DNA from: Xestospongia bergquistia
Taxonomy: Eukaryota > Porifera > Demospongiae > Haplosclerida > Petrosiidae
Assembly (NCBI GenBank): GCA_963965975.1
Contig: OZ014412.1
Coordinates: forward strand, 1,242,501-1,306,500
Reading direction: 5' to 3'
DNA: 64,000 nucleotides
Under the pieces are notes generated by a model that saw only the letters and a list, made by a program, of their open reading frames with translations, did no database searches and was not told the origin of the DNA. The translations under genes were made by a program, and so were the position numbers. Position 1 is the stretch's first letter. Each line of letters begins with the position of its first letter. This document shows, in pieces, positions 46,901 to 60,695 of this stretch.

Positions 46901-49900
46901 AGGTCCCGTAATTCATGACTATTGAGTCTAACAACAGCTAAGACTATAAAAAATTAATAATATATACATACATACATATAATGTTATCTAATGAAATCAG
47001 AAATAATGATAACCAAAACAATATAGAATAAATTAAGCCTATAAATAGCAATATAATACATAGTACAATATATAAACTATATCTATTATCTGACATGGTA
47101 AGGGACAGAGTATTGCCAAATAGAACAAATATAGATGCTGTGGGAATCACTATGCAGCAGCAGATTATCATATAGTACATTTCAGTGTTTGTAAATCTAG
47201 TCATGTCATCAATTTTGATCATTGAACATTAGCTCAATTAAACATTTGTCATTTTTGTTGAACATTATAAAGTTTGAGGGTTATCACTGAACACAAGAAA
47301 TTTTATAAATTCATTAAATACAGCTGACATTACATATTTTGCTATTAGATTAAATCATGGTAAGCAATTTAATTGATACCCTCTTGTCACATCAATATTT
47401 ACAATGTAGCTTGAAGTGTAAGAACAATTATCAACTTACAAAAAATGTCATTTTTAGAGGAAAGGTTCAAGGGAGAACAAGTGATCCTGACATTAGCTTT
47501 AACTAAAATATATAAATTAAATTGTAATTCTTTTAACAATCTTTAATTTACCTAAAGCATCATTAACAAGGGAAAGTCTTTGAGTTTCCTGAGGTCTGTA
47601 GTCAGATTCTTCAGATCTAATATTATAAAGACATAACTCAATACTGTATAGTTCATAATAACTTACTCATTAACAATAGGATAACATGTGTTATTCTCAT
47701 CATCATCAACTTGAATCACACCTCGGATATTAGAACAAGTGACAATATCATTTGTTATACTTAACTTCTGAGTGATATAAACTAGTTCAGATGAGGAAAG
47801 ATCAACCACATGATTATCATCTGATTCAGATTCGTCTTCAAATCGTTCATTCAAATTATAGGCATCAACATCACCAGGAGAGACATTGTCTGTTTTGACA
47901 TCAAAGGAAGAAACACCGTCTTCTTCAACATCCAAAGGAGGTACTTCAGGTAACTATATGATAGAAAATGTCATAAAGAACAATATTTTATGCACTGAGG
48001 TTGAAGTAGATACATGATTTATACACAGATGGCTGGAGGCCAGAGGTCTACAAACACATAACTAACAAGACTAAGGTGTATAACTGACTTGACCATGTTG
48101 ACCAATCAGAATGCTTCATTTCAATTGCTGTGTCTGCTACTTTGGATACACATTCATCAATATCTGGTTGTTACCTTTAGTTAACAAAGGAAATTTACTT
48201 GCAATGGAAGAAATGGACTTTCTTATTTACACACAGAGTGGTACACCTTTTTTAGTCCCACCCCATACTTTGATGTTCAGGCAAGCATTGTACCAATTAT
48301 CTAGAGACTCCAACTTAGCTTAATAACAATACTTGATAATTCTAAAAATATACCTCTATATATCTAAAGGTAGTGACTAATAAAACCAATTGGCAGAAGT
48401 CTTCACAATAGAGTAGAACTCCACATTGTAGTTGGCTTGAAAAGATTGATGAAGTATTATCATGGCCAAAATATAGTGATACCACCAGTAATGCTAACAC
48501 ACCCTATGCAAAATAATTATTAACAATAATTAATAATAATAATTGGTAAACTAACCTGAGTTACTGTGTTAGACTTGAATACAATCAAAAAAGGAACTTT
48601 GTAGTCAGAATTGGGATTAGAGATATCTGTCATATAAACATCCTAAAGAGTATATGATCATGTAAAATATAATCTAACAATTTAATATTTTACAGATTGA
48701 GGTCCATAGTTGAGTTCAATATCTCCTGATAAAATAAGAAGAACCAAAGCTAGAGAGAAGGTCAGAAAATCACCACCCTCGTATTTTGGGCCTCCTTCTG
48801 ACAATCGTAATTTCATCCATATTAGGAAATTGGAAATGGTTTTCTGTGTACTCCATATATATAGCACCAGTAGGTCCCGTAATTCATGACTATTGAGTCT
48901 AACAACAGCTAAGACTATAAAAAATTAATAATATATACATACATACATATAATGTTATCTAATGAAATCAGAAATAATGATAACCAAAACAATATAGAAT
49001 AAATTAAGCCTATAAATAGCAATATAATACATAGTACAATATATAAACTATATCTATTATCTGACATGGTAAGGGACAGAGTATTGCCAAATAGAACAAA
49101 TATAGATGCTGTGGGAATCACTATGCAGCAGCAGATTATCATATAGTACATTTCAGTGTTTGTAAATCTAGTCATGTCATCAATTTTGATCATTGAACAT
49201 TAGCTCAATTAAACATTTGTCATTTTTGTTGAACATTATAAAGTTTGAGGGTTATCACTGAACACAAGAAATTTTATAAATTCATTAAATACAGCTGACA
49301 TTACATATTTTGCTATTAGATTAAATCATGGTAAGCAATTTAATTGATACCCTCTTGTCACATCAATATTTACAATGTAGCTTGAAGTGTAAGAACAATT
49401 ATCAACTTACAAAAAATGTCATTTTTAGAGGAAAGGTTCAAGGGAGAACAAGTGATCCTGACATTAGCTTTAACTAAAATATATAAATTAAATTGTAATT
49501 CTTTTAACAATCTTTAATTTACCTAAAGCATCATTAACAAGGGAAAGTCTTTGAGTTTCCTGAGGTCTGTAGTCAGATTCTTCAGATCTAATATTATAAA
49601 GACATAACTCAATACTGTATAGTTCATAATAACTTACTCATTAACAATAGCATAACATGTGTTATTCTCATCATCATCAACTTGAATCACACCTCGGACA
49701 TTAGAATAAATGACAATATCATTTGTTATACTTAACTTCTGAGTAGTATAAACTAGTTCAGGTGAGGAAAGATCAACCACATGATTATTATCTGATTCAG
49801 GTTCATCTTCAATAATACATTCCAGGGAGATACAACAACAAAGGGAAGATACAACATCTTCAGCACAAGAATCAAATGTACGTAAATGGCTGTTTGACAT

Positions 49901-52900
49901 TTCCTCTTGATATGATGATATAGTGTTACTGAATACATGAGTTGAATGATCTCTATCTTCATTAATAACCTTGTTTGGTAACTTGCTTCCCACTAATAAT
50001 AAAATAAATTTAAATAACAAAATTACATAAACTTACCAAAACCAACTGAACACTTATTATCAGTTAAAGTGGTTGGAGATATATAAACACAGTCATCATT
50101 ATCAGCTATTAATATAAAGTATATTATATCATTACAATGATCAGTATTTATTTACCAATATCATTCTGAGCAGAACACATATCACTAACATCAAGAGGAC
50201 ATTTCTCATGTGAAAATTGCTCCTATATTGAAATAAGTAATTATAACTCTTTAAAATGCAATAATCCTTTCCTCATATCAATGACATTTTATTATATTTT
50301 ACTCCTTAAATTGGTCTCAGATAGACAAAGACTATAATGTTTCGTGTGCTTATCAATAGACAGCTTTGGCCTTGCCAAACACTTTTACAACTTGGACTAA
50401 TGTACAAGTTATTATTATTATTATTATTATTATTATGTTTTACTAGTATTTATTGTCGTCTAATTAATAGTAACCTTTTTTCCTTTATCTACTTGAATAT
50501 CCAAAGTAGGTACAGTGTCCACATTAATGTCACAATGAGGGACAGTGTTGACATTACCATCACAAGGACTGCCAATATCCACATCAATGTCATGAGAAGG
50601 AACAGTGTCGACATTAACATTACAAAGAGGAATAACATCTGCTTTGACATTCAAATTATAGGCATCAACATCACCAGGAGAGACATTGTCTGTTTTGACA
50701 TCAAAGGAAGAAACACCGTCTTCTTCAACATCCAAAGGAGGCACTTCAGGTAACTATATGATAGAAAATGTCATAAAGAACAATATTTTATGCACTGAGG
50801 TTGAAGTAGATACGTGATTTATACACAGATGGCTGCAGGCCAGAGGTCTACAAACACATAACTAACAAGACTAAGGTGTATAACTGACTTGACCATGTTG
50901 ACCAATCAGAATGCTTCATTTCAATTGCTGTGTCTGCTACTTTGGATACACATTCATCAATATCTGGTTGTTAGCTAAAGCTTACCATTTTACTTTCAAT
51001 GGAAGAAATGTACTTTCTTATTTACACACAAAGTGGTACACCTTTGTTAGTCCCATCCCATACTTTGATGTTAAGGCAAGCATTGTACCAATTATCTAGA
51101 GACTCCAACTTAGCTTAATAACAATAGTTGTTAATTCTAAACAGAGGATTATACTCCAAAATCAACAATGGTGTTAAAGGTGTTGGAAAATTTTTTATTA
51201 GTATTAGTTTCTGTCAATGGGAAAATTTGCTGAAATAGTCTTCCAAGGCCAGCTCCTTCGCTTAAAGAAAGACCTCACAAGACTATCACTGAACTTCACC
51301 ATCAGTCTACTTAAAATTCATCAAGTTCTTTAAATCTCAGTCTTTCCTTTTTCAAACTTTCAGGAGCATTGTCTTCCATATACAAACAGTCTTGAGTTGC
51401 ATTTATACTCACCAAAATTTCCACATTATTAATAATAAATTTACTAATTTATAGAAACATAAGGCAGCAATTTCAGTTAAATTGATTATTATAAGTTGGA
51501 AATAATGGCCTCAGAAAAAAGCGTACAATAACTCGTACACCTCTCCAGAAGGTGTATAAGTTATTTATTAACTTGAAATGGAGCAATCTGATTGGTCAAT
51601 TAACATCTAGCATGGTACAAATACATTATGTACATATACATGTATGTATATACACACACTCACCCACACACACATATATATACATATATATGATTTACAC
51701 ACAATATGCGGTTCAACATAATCATTTTAGTATTTACATTTATTTTTTTTACTTATTATCACTTACATGTGAGGTAGAGTTAGTAGTTTTCATTGGACAA
51801 GTGTCAATATTTGCACTATTTAACTTTGGAGCAATACAGACAAATTCAGGTGAAGAACGATCTGTGGCAACTTTCTCAACATCATCTGGTAGATCTTCAA
51901 TTATGTATTGCTGGTGCAAAACATGAATTGAGTCTTTAATTGTGTGTTGCTGGGCAAAGTTTTGGCAAAGAGCATTAAAGTTAAGAAGCAAGTCAGTTGG
52001 CTCTTGATATGACTTCTCTTTTCTAGGACAACGAGTTGAGTCTGCACTGTTTTCAATTTTTACTGTGTTTGGTTTCTCAATAACTTGTTTATAAAATAAA
52101 CTTAAATAGTGTCAAGAAAATCAATAACTAACCATATTCAAATGGGCCCCCATTAACAGAGCAAGAGTGAGGAAAAGAATATTCATATTCATCAGTAGTT
52201 TTAGCTATAAAGATACAGATAACGTATCATTATCTTCAATTTTAGAAGATATTAACATACATGTTTTATCATCCAGTGGAGTCAACCATTGATTCTAATG
52301 TTAAGCAAAATAAAAGTGTTAAGTCATAGTCATTTAATCATGCCCTTTTCTCTTGTGTGTGTTACAACAATACAATTAACTACTTAGTGTGTTGGTGATT
52401 AAATGCATAATGCATTACAAGAACAATATCAAAGCATCTTTTCTGTGTTTTAATTCAAAAGTTATAAAGTTAAAGCTATAATACTATTAACAGAGGTGGA
52501 CAGCTTTTAAACAATAATTTGCCAAAATCAAAGAATAAGTCAAATAGTATAAGTTCATAATACATATTTACTTTCACAGTGCAACTTGGCATTTCGGTGT
52601 TGACAAAAGAGTCAGCATCATTACCCTGTAGTAATAAAGAATTAATTTTAAAAAAATTAGTACTGCATTGTCAGTTTCCAAACAAATTTTTGAAGTTGTA
52701 TTACACTTAATCACCTGCTGGACCAAACTAACAACAATAAATGTCATTGTAGAATTAATACATAATGCCAAACTCTCTGGAATCTATTTACCAAGAAACT
52801 ATGATTAGTATTAACATATTGACAGACTGATAAAAAATAATCTAAATATATTAGTAAAACTCAAAATGGCGTCTGTCTACTATAATACAACAATGATATA

Positions 52901-55900
52901 TTAATTATTGTTATTATATATTCATTGATATGTGAGGAGGAGTTAACATTAGCAATAGAAAAAGTAAGAAGTGATTTCTGGAGCTAATAGATTTTGTTTA
53001 TTAACACAACACACAGCTATATGCAGTATAAGAGTCTATAAAGATTACTTGCTTTTGTATAATAGTATATAATAACTATATTTAACAGAATTTCTTGACC
53101 ATATCTTAGCCAAAATTTCAAATTGCTAGCAAATTGTTGTAAAAATATTTTGGTGAATAAACTTTGGTGAAACGGGCTTCTTTTCTAGTCCAGCACCCCC
53201 TTTGTCAATAAACAAATTGACTATTGAAGATGGAAACTCCTTCTTGAATGAACTTTCAGGATCAGGTATTCTTAATATTGCCAGTCGAAAATAGAGACAC
53301 AAAAACCAATAATATAACACCTACAAAAACTTTGGATGAATAAAGTTTTTAAAAAATCACCACTTTTGCCAACTTTTTTACCTAACCAATTGTTTTGGCT
53401 ATAAGGTATTCCATCAACATATTCACCGTTTTGTTATTGCTTGGGATGTGCAGTGTGCCAGTCAGTCCAAAATCATTTTGGACTATGTTTTTATGTATAT
53501 ATATAAGTGTGCATGTATGTGTTTATATACATATACATATATATATATCACGGTTTAGATGTCTATATGTGTTATTAAATGTCATGACATAGGAAGTTGT
53601 AAAAAATATCTAGAAGGTGATATCTATATTTTTAGCATTCTATAGCTATAGTCTTCTATTGATGTTTCAACAACTTCATTACTCACATGGTTAGGTGTTT
53701 TATCTTTATGACAAGGATTAGATTCATCACTAAAAGCTGTTTCACTTTCTACATTAGATCGGTCCTGTAATAGAGTAAGAGAGGACTCTTAAGAGGTTGG
53801 TGAAGTTATTGATGCAACAGGAGGTGATATATTCTGAAGTTGTACTTTAAAAAGTGATATATCACACTTTTAATTGATCTTAATATAACATATAGTTATT
53901 TACTACATAACCAGCACTTAGTATTATCTCATACCTCATCAACTTGTTTTGTTGTAGTAGTACTAGTAAATGTATACACAAAGCATAATATCAGTGTCAG
54001 TAATATGTTAACATACATGTGGTCTATGTGTAATGTCGCTTTTTCTGCATCTATTAGAAAGAAATATAGTAATGTCATTATTTTACCACTATATACCTTT
54101 ACTGATAATCTTCTTCTTCTTCCTCTTCTTCCAAACAATACAACAAATGACAACTATTGTTATCACAACTATTGTTAGTAAAACTCCAGTAACTATACCA
54201 ATCCAATAAAGATTTCCTATAGCTGTAGTACAAAAAATAAAACTTGTACACTTATACTTAACTTACTATTAGAAAAATGATTAGTAGGTTCTACAGATGT
54301 CATTATAACAGGTGTACCAGTAATATTATTGATCTTGTTAGAGACTCTCTCATCATAAGTTATTGTATCTGTAGTAAGACATCAGAGAAAAATACACAAT
54401 AATCAGTGTTGATATTGTGCCTAGTGAGTCATCAATATTATATAGTACAGTACAATACTCAATACATTACTTACTAGTAGTATTAACAGTCTCAGTAGGA
54501 GATGGTAGTAGTAAGATATATTCCAGTACTTGAGGGTACACAACAGATGGGTTAGTTATAATAATACCATCTACTATATCATGAGCTGTCACAGTATAGT
54601 TACCACTAACTGGTAGAGTTATATACTGGTATACTGTCCCCTCCTCTATACTGGATTTATTCATATTAATAGACTTCACAGTTCCTTCAGAAGAGTCATT
54701 AAATATCACATGACATCCATCAGCAGTAGATCTCTCAGCAAACCTACACTCTACAAGAACTGATCCATTATCAGAGTAGTACTGTAGAGTGAGTCCTTGA
54801 ACATGATAGATTGCTATATACATGGAATATGGATAACTGGAATATGGAAGATATATAAATTTTAATAACTTACAAAATATCACATGATCTTCATTCTTTG
54901 TGTTATTAAATAAATCCATAATATATGCAGTAAATGTATAATTGAGAGAAGGATGTAGTCCAGTTATATTATAATATATTGTTGTTTCATTAACATCAGT
55001 AACATTCTTAATATAAACATGATGATAGGTTGTTGTCTCATTGTTAACATTATCCTTTGTTATACCATATATGGTACTAGTACATAGGTGAGGGAAACCT
55101 TTGATCTAGAAAATATATATTAATTAAAATTATTGTAATGTGTTTATATAATGTAGTCCTTACATTGATAGTAAATGATACTTGTATTATAGAACTGTTT
55201 CCAGAGTTATTAAATTTCACATCATGGTTAACAATGTCAATAGTATTATCTAATATATTATAATAAATATATAATAAACATTTAATATAATCTTACTTCC
55301 AGTAATTTGTTTAGTAGCATTAGTAGCTGGTGAACTATATTGTTTAACAGAAGCTATAACAGTAACATTATAAAAATCACAGACAATGAGGTCACTAGGT
55401 AACTGATAGAATATATCGGTTGTATTATCATCTACTATGACAGAACCATTTTGATTCTGCACATAAACATGATATATTGTAATACTTCCTTGTGGAATAT
55501 CATCAGAGTAAAATGATGGAGGAGACCAGGTTAAGGAAGGATTGTTAATAAAATCTGAATCAACGTGTTGGACAAATGAAATACCTATAAAAATAATATT
55601 ATAATTGACTGAACAAAATTTAGCTGTCTAGCAGTAAGAATTATGAGCTTCATAAAATGTTATTACCAGAGTAATAATATATACTTTAATTGAATAGATA
55701 TGGTCTACAAATTAATGATGACACGAAATAATAGATTGATCAAACTCTATTGTTGCATGTCATCAAAATAAGCTATTGATAAAACAAACCACAATCAATT
55801 AAAAATACATGCCAAGCAATCTAAATTGATTTGAACCAAATGTTATGTATAAAGACATGTTGTTCTACCCATCATCCTTCATGCGACAGGTTGTCCTATG

Positions 55901-58900
55901 ATTGTTATAAACCACAATGAGTAATGTATCTATTATTATACAGTAGTGTCCATTCACAATCATTTATTCTATTGTTAAGTTAATAAATAGCTACATGTAC
56001 TTTAATTCCCTATTAGATTGGTTTACTTTTAAAGTTAATTGTCTTCTATGAATTACTCACTTTTATTATCAAAACATATTGTAACATGCCCTCATGTAAC
56101 AATGTGTATAACAAAGCTTAATTGTAATTGATTTATTATACATGTCATATAGATATTACAAGTAATAACTAGTATAAGTCATAGCATACTTAATGTTGTA
56201 ATAAACAATCTACTATACTGATGAACACATGATATAATATTGGTTAGTAATAGTATGTGTCACTATGTGTCTATATAATATGTAGACCGTGAGGCCAAGA
56301 TCTATTAACCTCTCAAAAATTTATATAGGTATATATGGCTCCTACAGATTGTTAGTAAATTGCATAAATCTTTTGTTGGGTGTGGTGTCTCACTAATTAA
56401 GGTTATAATTACAGCCATGTCAGATCCTAAAGAACTTGTTTTTTGAGAGCTCATTGAGCACGTTCCAGCATCAATAAGACCTAACAGATTGACAATCCTC
56501 CAACCAACACAAAAACTAGAATGCTAGAATGCTCAGCAAAAAGCATCCTAAAGGACAACTTGTTATTTAAGAGCTTTGACATTCATTGAAAATTCAAGAT
56601 ACAAAGAAATACATCATTAACTGAAAGAGCTTACAATAGGTTGAGATAAGTGTCACAGTTGTTAGTGAAGAGCTAGATGGGAATAGGCTGACAGCCACTC
56701 ATATGCATGGTGGGGTACTACATATCCAGAAGGACTGATATCCTTGCAAGGCAGGTCTGATACTAACATCATGCCCATATCTACACTCCCTAGAGGCCTG
56801 GCTTTTAGAAAAATATAGCTGTTGACATTTATCAGGCATCAATTTTATTTTAACTTTTCTGGTATATGTATAATTGGATTTAATGATAATAAAAAAACGT
56901 GGTTGCCTTAAGTTACCTGGAGTGGCTTTTACTCTAATAATCTCTCATCTGCCCTAGCTCATATTCATTTTGGTCCACCGAACCGGATAACTCTTTAGTA
57001 TCCGGTAGAAAACAGGTTAGTTGGCAGATTAAGAGTGTACAGTTCTTGTCGGTCTTTTCATATAGTCCTCACCACATTTTCTAATTAACTCCCACGACTG
57101 TCGCCTATTGGCCCATGGACGAAGCTAGAGCCCTCTCCAATCTATACAAGAAGCGAGGAGTTTCTAGGAGCTCTGTCACTCGTCTAGGCAACCGATTGAG
57201 AGAACTCGAATCCGATCCTGAGGCGGCTGGCGTCTCTGATCGTGTAAAGCAACTATTAGTGAAGCTTGATGAAGCTGATTCAGATTTCAAGTCATTGCAC
57301 TATCAGGTACTGGATCTCATTGATGAGAGTGATGATGAAGCCCTTAAGAAGGAACAAGATATATTAGATCAACATGAAGATGCTGTTGCTGCACTTATAT
57401 TATGTATTCAAAAAATAATGACGCACACATCCACAGCACATGCATTCACACCACCTATTGAGTTATCTACACCTGATCCTCACAAGATGACAGCCCGTCG
57501 ATTATCAAGACTGGAGCTTGGTCTTAGGAATACAGAGAGTGGCCTCAGTGACCTATCTGAAGATCATGATGACTCCTCCCTATTGGAGCAATTCATGGAA
57601 CAACTTGCTGATCATAAGCGTGAGTTGTCCACCATACATGAAGACCTCATATCACTAGATCTTGAGAATGATCATGAGCTGGTCACTCAACATGTTGATC
57701 TTGAGAGATTGCAGTTTGAATGCTCCCATAAAGTAAAGAAATTAATGAGCACCATATCTAAAACCAATGCACCTGTTGCAGATGGTAAGGGAGTCAGGCT
57801 GCCTAAGCTTAATGTGGCCACCTTTGATGGTGATGTACTTTACTGGTCCCAATTTTGGGAACAGTTCAAGATATCTGTACATGACCGGCTCATCTGTCAG
57901 ACTCAGAAAAACTCGTCTATTTGCAGCAAGCAGTTAAGAATGGCTCTGCTAAACCTGTCTTTGAGGGACTCTCATGCTCAGGTGAGAATTACAATGAAGC
58001 CATTGACTGTCTCAAGTCGCATTTCAATCGTCCTCGTCTTTTACATCGTGCTCACGTGCGTAAGATTGTCGAAGCTCCCTCCCTGAAGAACAGCAGTGGC
58101 AAGGAGTTGAGGCGACTACATGATACAGTACAGCAACACCTAAGAGCATTAAAGGCCATGGGTTCTGAGCCTGATGAGTCATTCATCACGTCAGTCATCG
58201 AGCTCAAGCTTGATGCAGACACCATGTTTGAGTGGCAGAGGCACAGTCAGGATAAAACAGAGGTACCATCAAACTCAGAGATTCTTGAGTTCCTTGACCT
58301 CAGAGCTCAAGCATCCGAGACATCATTGTCTTCTTCTAGAGCAAGAAGCCACCAACCAAGAAACCATTCACTCCTGTCACCACTTTCACTGCTAACTCCG
58401 AATCTATGGGCAATTGCATTCTCTGCAATGCTTAACGGCATCCTCTATACATCTGTCCTAAATTCAAAGTCATGTCTCATAGTGATAATCTGTCAACTCT
58501 ACGGAAATCCAATTTCTGTATTAACTGCCTCAATGGTCGACACACTGTGAAGGATTGTAAGTCCTCACATAGATGTAAGAGATGTCAACGCCCACATGGG
58601 AGGTGGGAGGGGCCTCCTTGGCTCATCATGGACTCTGATAATTGGCCTCACCAGGACATTACAGTTGAAACAATAGAGGAAGAGGAGAAGGAGATCTGTC
58701 TTGTGATCCCAGTACAAGTACAGGCTCCAGTCATTCCTCTAAATCACTACTCTTCATTCACTCATCTCTAGCATATCACTGCTTGGATTCTATGTTTTGT
58801 GAATAATTGTTGTCGATCTAATATTATCTCACCCACTCTCACTGTTGAAGAATTGATAACTGCTGAGAAGTATTGGATACGTGTGATACAGGAGGAATCA

Positions 58901-60655
58901 TTTCTCCTCTGACATTGCTGAATTGAAAGTGAGCTGCAGTCTCAGAAATAATAGCTCCCTACTCTCTCTTCACCCTTTCATTGACTCTGATGGTTTACTA
59001 CGTGTAGGAGGTCAAGAGAGTAACTCTGGTCTATCGTATCAAAGGATACATCCATTTATCATTCATGGTAAACACCTCATTACCAAGCTCATTATACGCT
59101 CAGAACATGTCCGCATGCTACATGCTGGAACAACACTCTTGTCGTCTAGTCTTTCAAGTCGTTTTCATATTATCTACATGAGGAAAACTGTACGCTCTAT
59201 TGTTCGTCAATGCGTTACTTGTCGTCGTTACACATGTAAACCCCAGTATCAATTATTGGGTCAATTACCTTCGGAACGTGTTACACCTGGTTCTGTCTTC
59301 CAGAAAGTAGGAGTGGATTATGCTGGACCCATCAAGATTAAGTATGGTATGATTCATAAGCCCACAATTATTAAGGCATACATTTGTGTGTTTGTCTCTC
59401 TTTCAGTCAAAGCTGTCCACTTAGAAGCTGTGTCAGATCTCATGAGTGAAGCATTCATTGCTTTTTAAGGCGTTTTATTGCCTGCCGAGGTTATCCCACT
59501 CTTCTTTGGAGTGATAATGGCATGAATTTTGTCGGAGCTAATCATGAGATCAAGGAGTTCCATGAGTTTCTCAAGCAGCAGCAAAGCAAATCTAATTTCT
59601 GCTCTTCTCACAACATTGAATGGTGTTTCATTCCTGAACATGGTCCTAACTTTGGTGGATTGTGGGAAGCTGCCATCAAAAGTACTAAAACACATCTCAG
59701 ACGTATCATAGGAGATGTCAAACTGTCATTTGAGGAGTTTACTACGGTTTTAACACAAGTGGAGGCATGTCTCAAGAGCCGACCTTTGGTCTATACTGAC
59801 TCACCTGATGAGGATAGTATTGAGATACTCACACCTGGTCATTTCTTGATCGGACAATCAATGTGCTCTCTCCCTGATCCAGCCTTTTCATATCGTTCAG
59901 TCTCATTGCTCAAGCACTGTCAGAATTTAGTCCAGCATTTCTGGAAACGATGATCAGAGGAGTATCTAACATCATTGAACAGATACAATCAGTGGCGTCA
60001 CCAATCAAAGAATCTGGAAGTTGGTGACATAGTGTTGTTAAAGGAAGATGGTATTGTTCCTACTCAATGGCCAATTGCCAGAATCACTGAAGTACACCCT
60101 GGTAAGGATGGATTAGTTCGTGTTACTATGGTCAAGACTGTCAAGGGTGTATACAAACGTCCCGTGAGTAAAATTGCTCTATTGCTCTCATCTGATGCTA
60201 ATCTCTAGTATTATTACTTGTGCAGTTGTTTATTTTCTCATTTGTCATTTAGTCTCTATTATTACTAATTATTACTATTAACATCATCATTATTATTCAT
60301 TGTTTATTCTTTTGTTATTGTCTCTCTCTCTTTAAGACCGTTGGTCTTAGGCCAGCGGTATGTTGACATTTATCAGGCTTCAATTTTATTTTAAATTTTC
60401 TGGTATATGTATAATTGGGTTATATGAAAAAAACGTGGTTGCCTTAAGTTACCTGGTGTGGCTCTTACTCTAATGATCTCTCATCTGCCCTAGCTCATAT
60501 TCAAACATATATATTAGCAACTACATAGATTTGATGTTGTTTAATGAGCAAGAAACTAAAGAATACCTAGTGTCATCATTGAGCCACGCTAGCTAAGCTG
60601 TACCTTCACTTTGAATTGTTAATATGATGCAACTATTGTTAGATAATTATATTTC

Positions 60656-60695
<40 letters not shown>

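Larger units (their letters stand above)
46378..51135. repeat. Recent tandem segmental duplication inside receptor F
   Basis: Copy 1 (about 46378-48343) and copy 2 (about 48347-51135) match almost base for base. From 46556 to about 47830 the offset is a constant 1971 bp. Copy 1 lacks the counterpart of about 49800-50655, so two exons of copy 2 are fused into one (47953-47667). Frames in the duplicated exons remain open and phases are conserved, so the duplication adds sequence without breaking the frame. Confidence 0.9.

Noticed and set aside
50337-50753. 138-residue plus-strand open frame
   Set aside because: It is antisense to a receptor F tail exon; the 30-bp period keeps both strands open.
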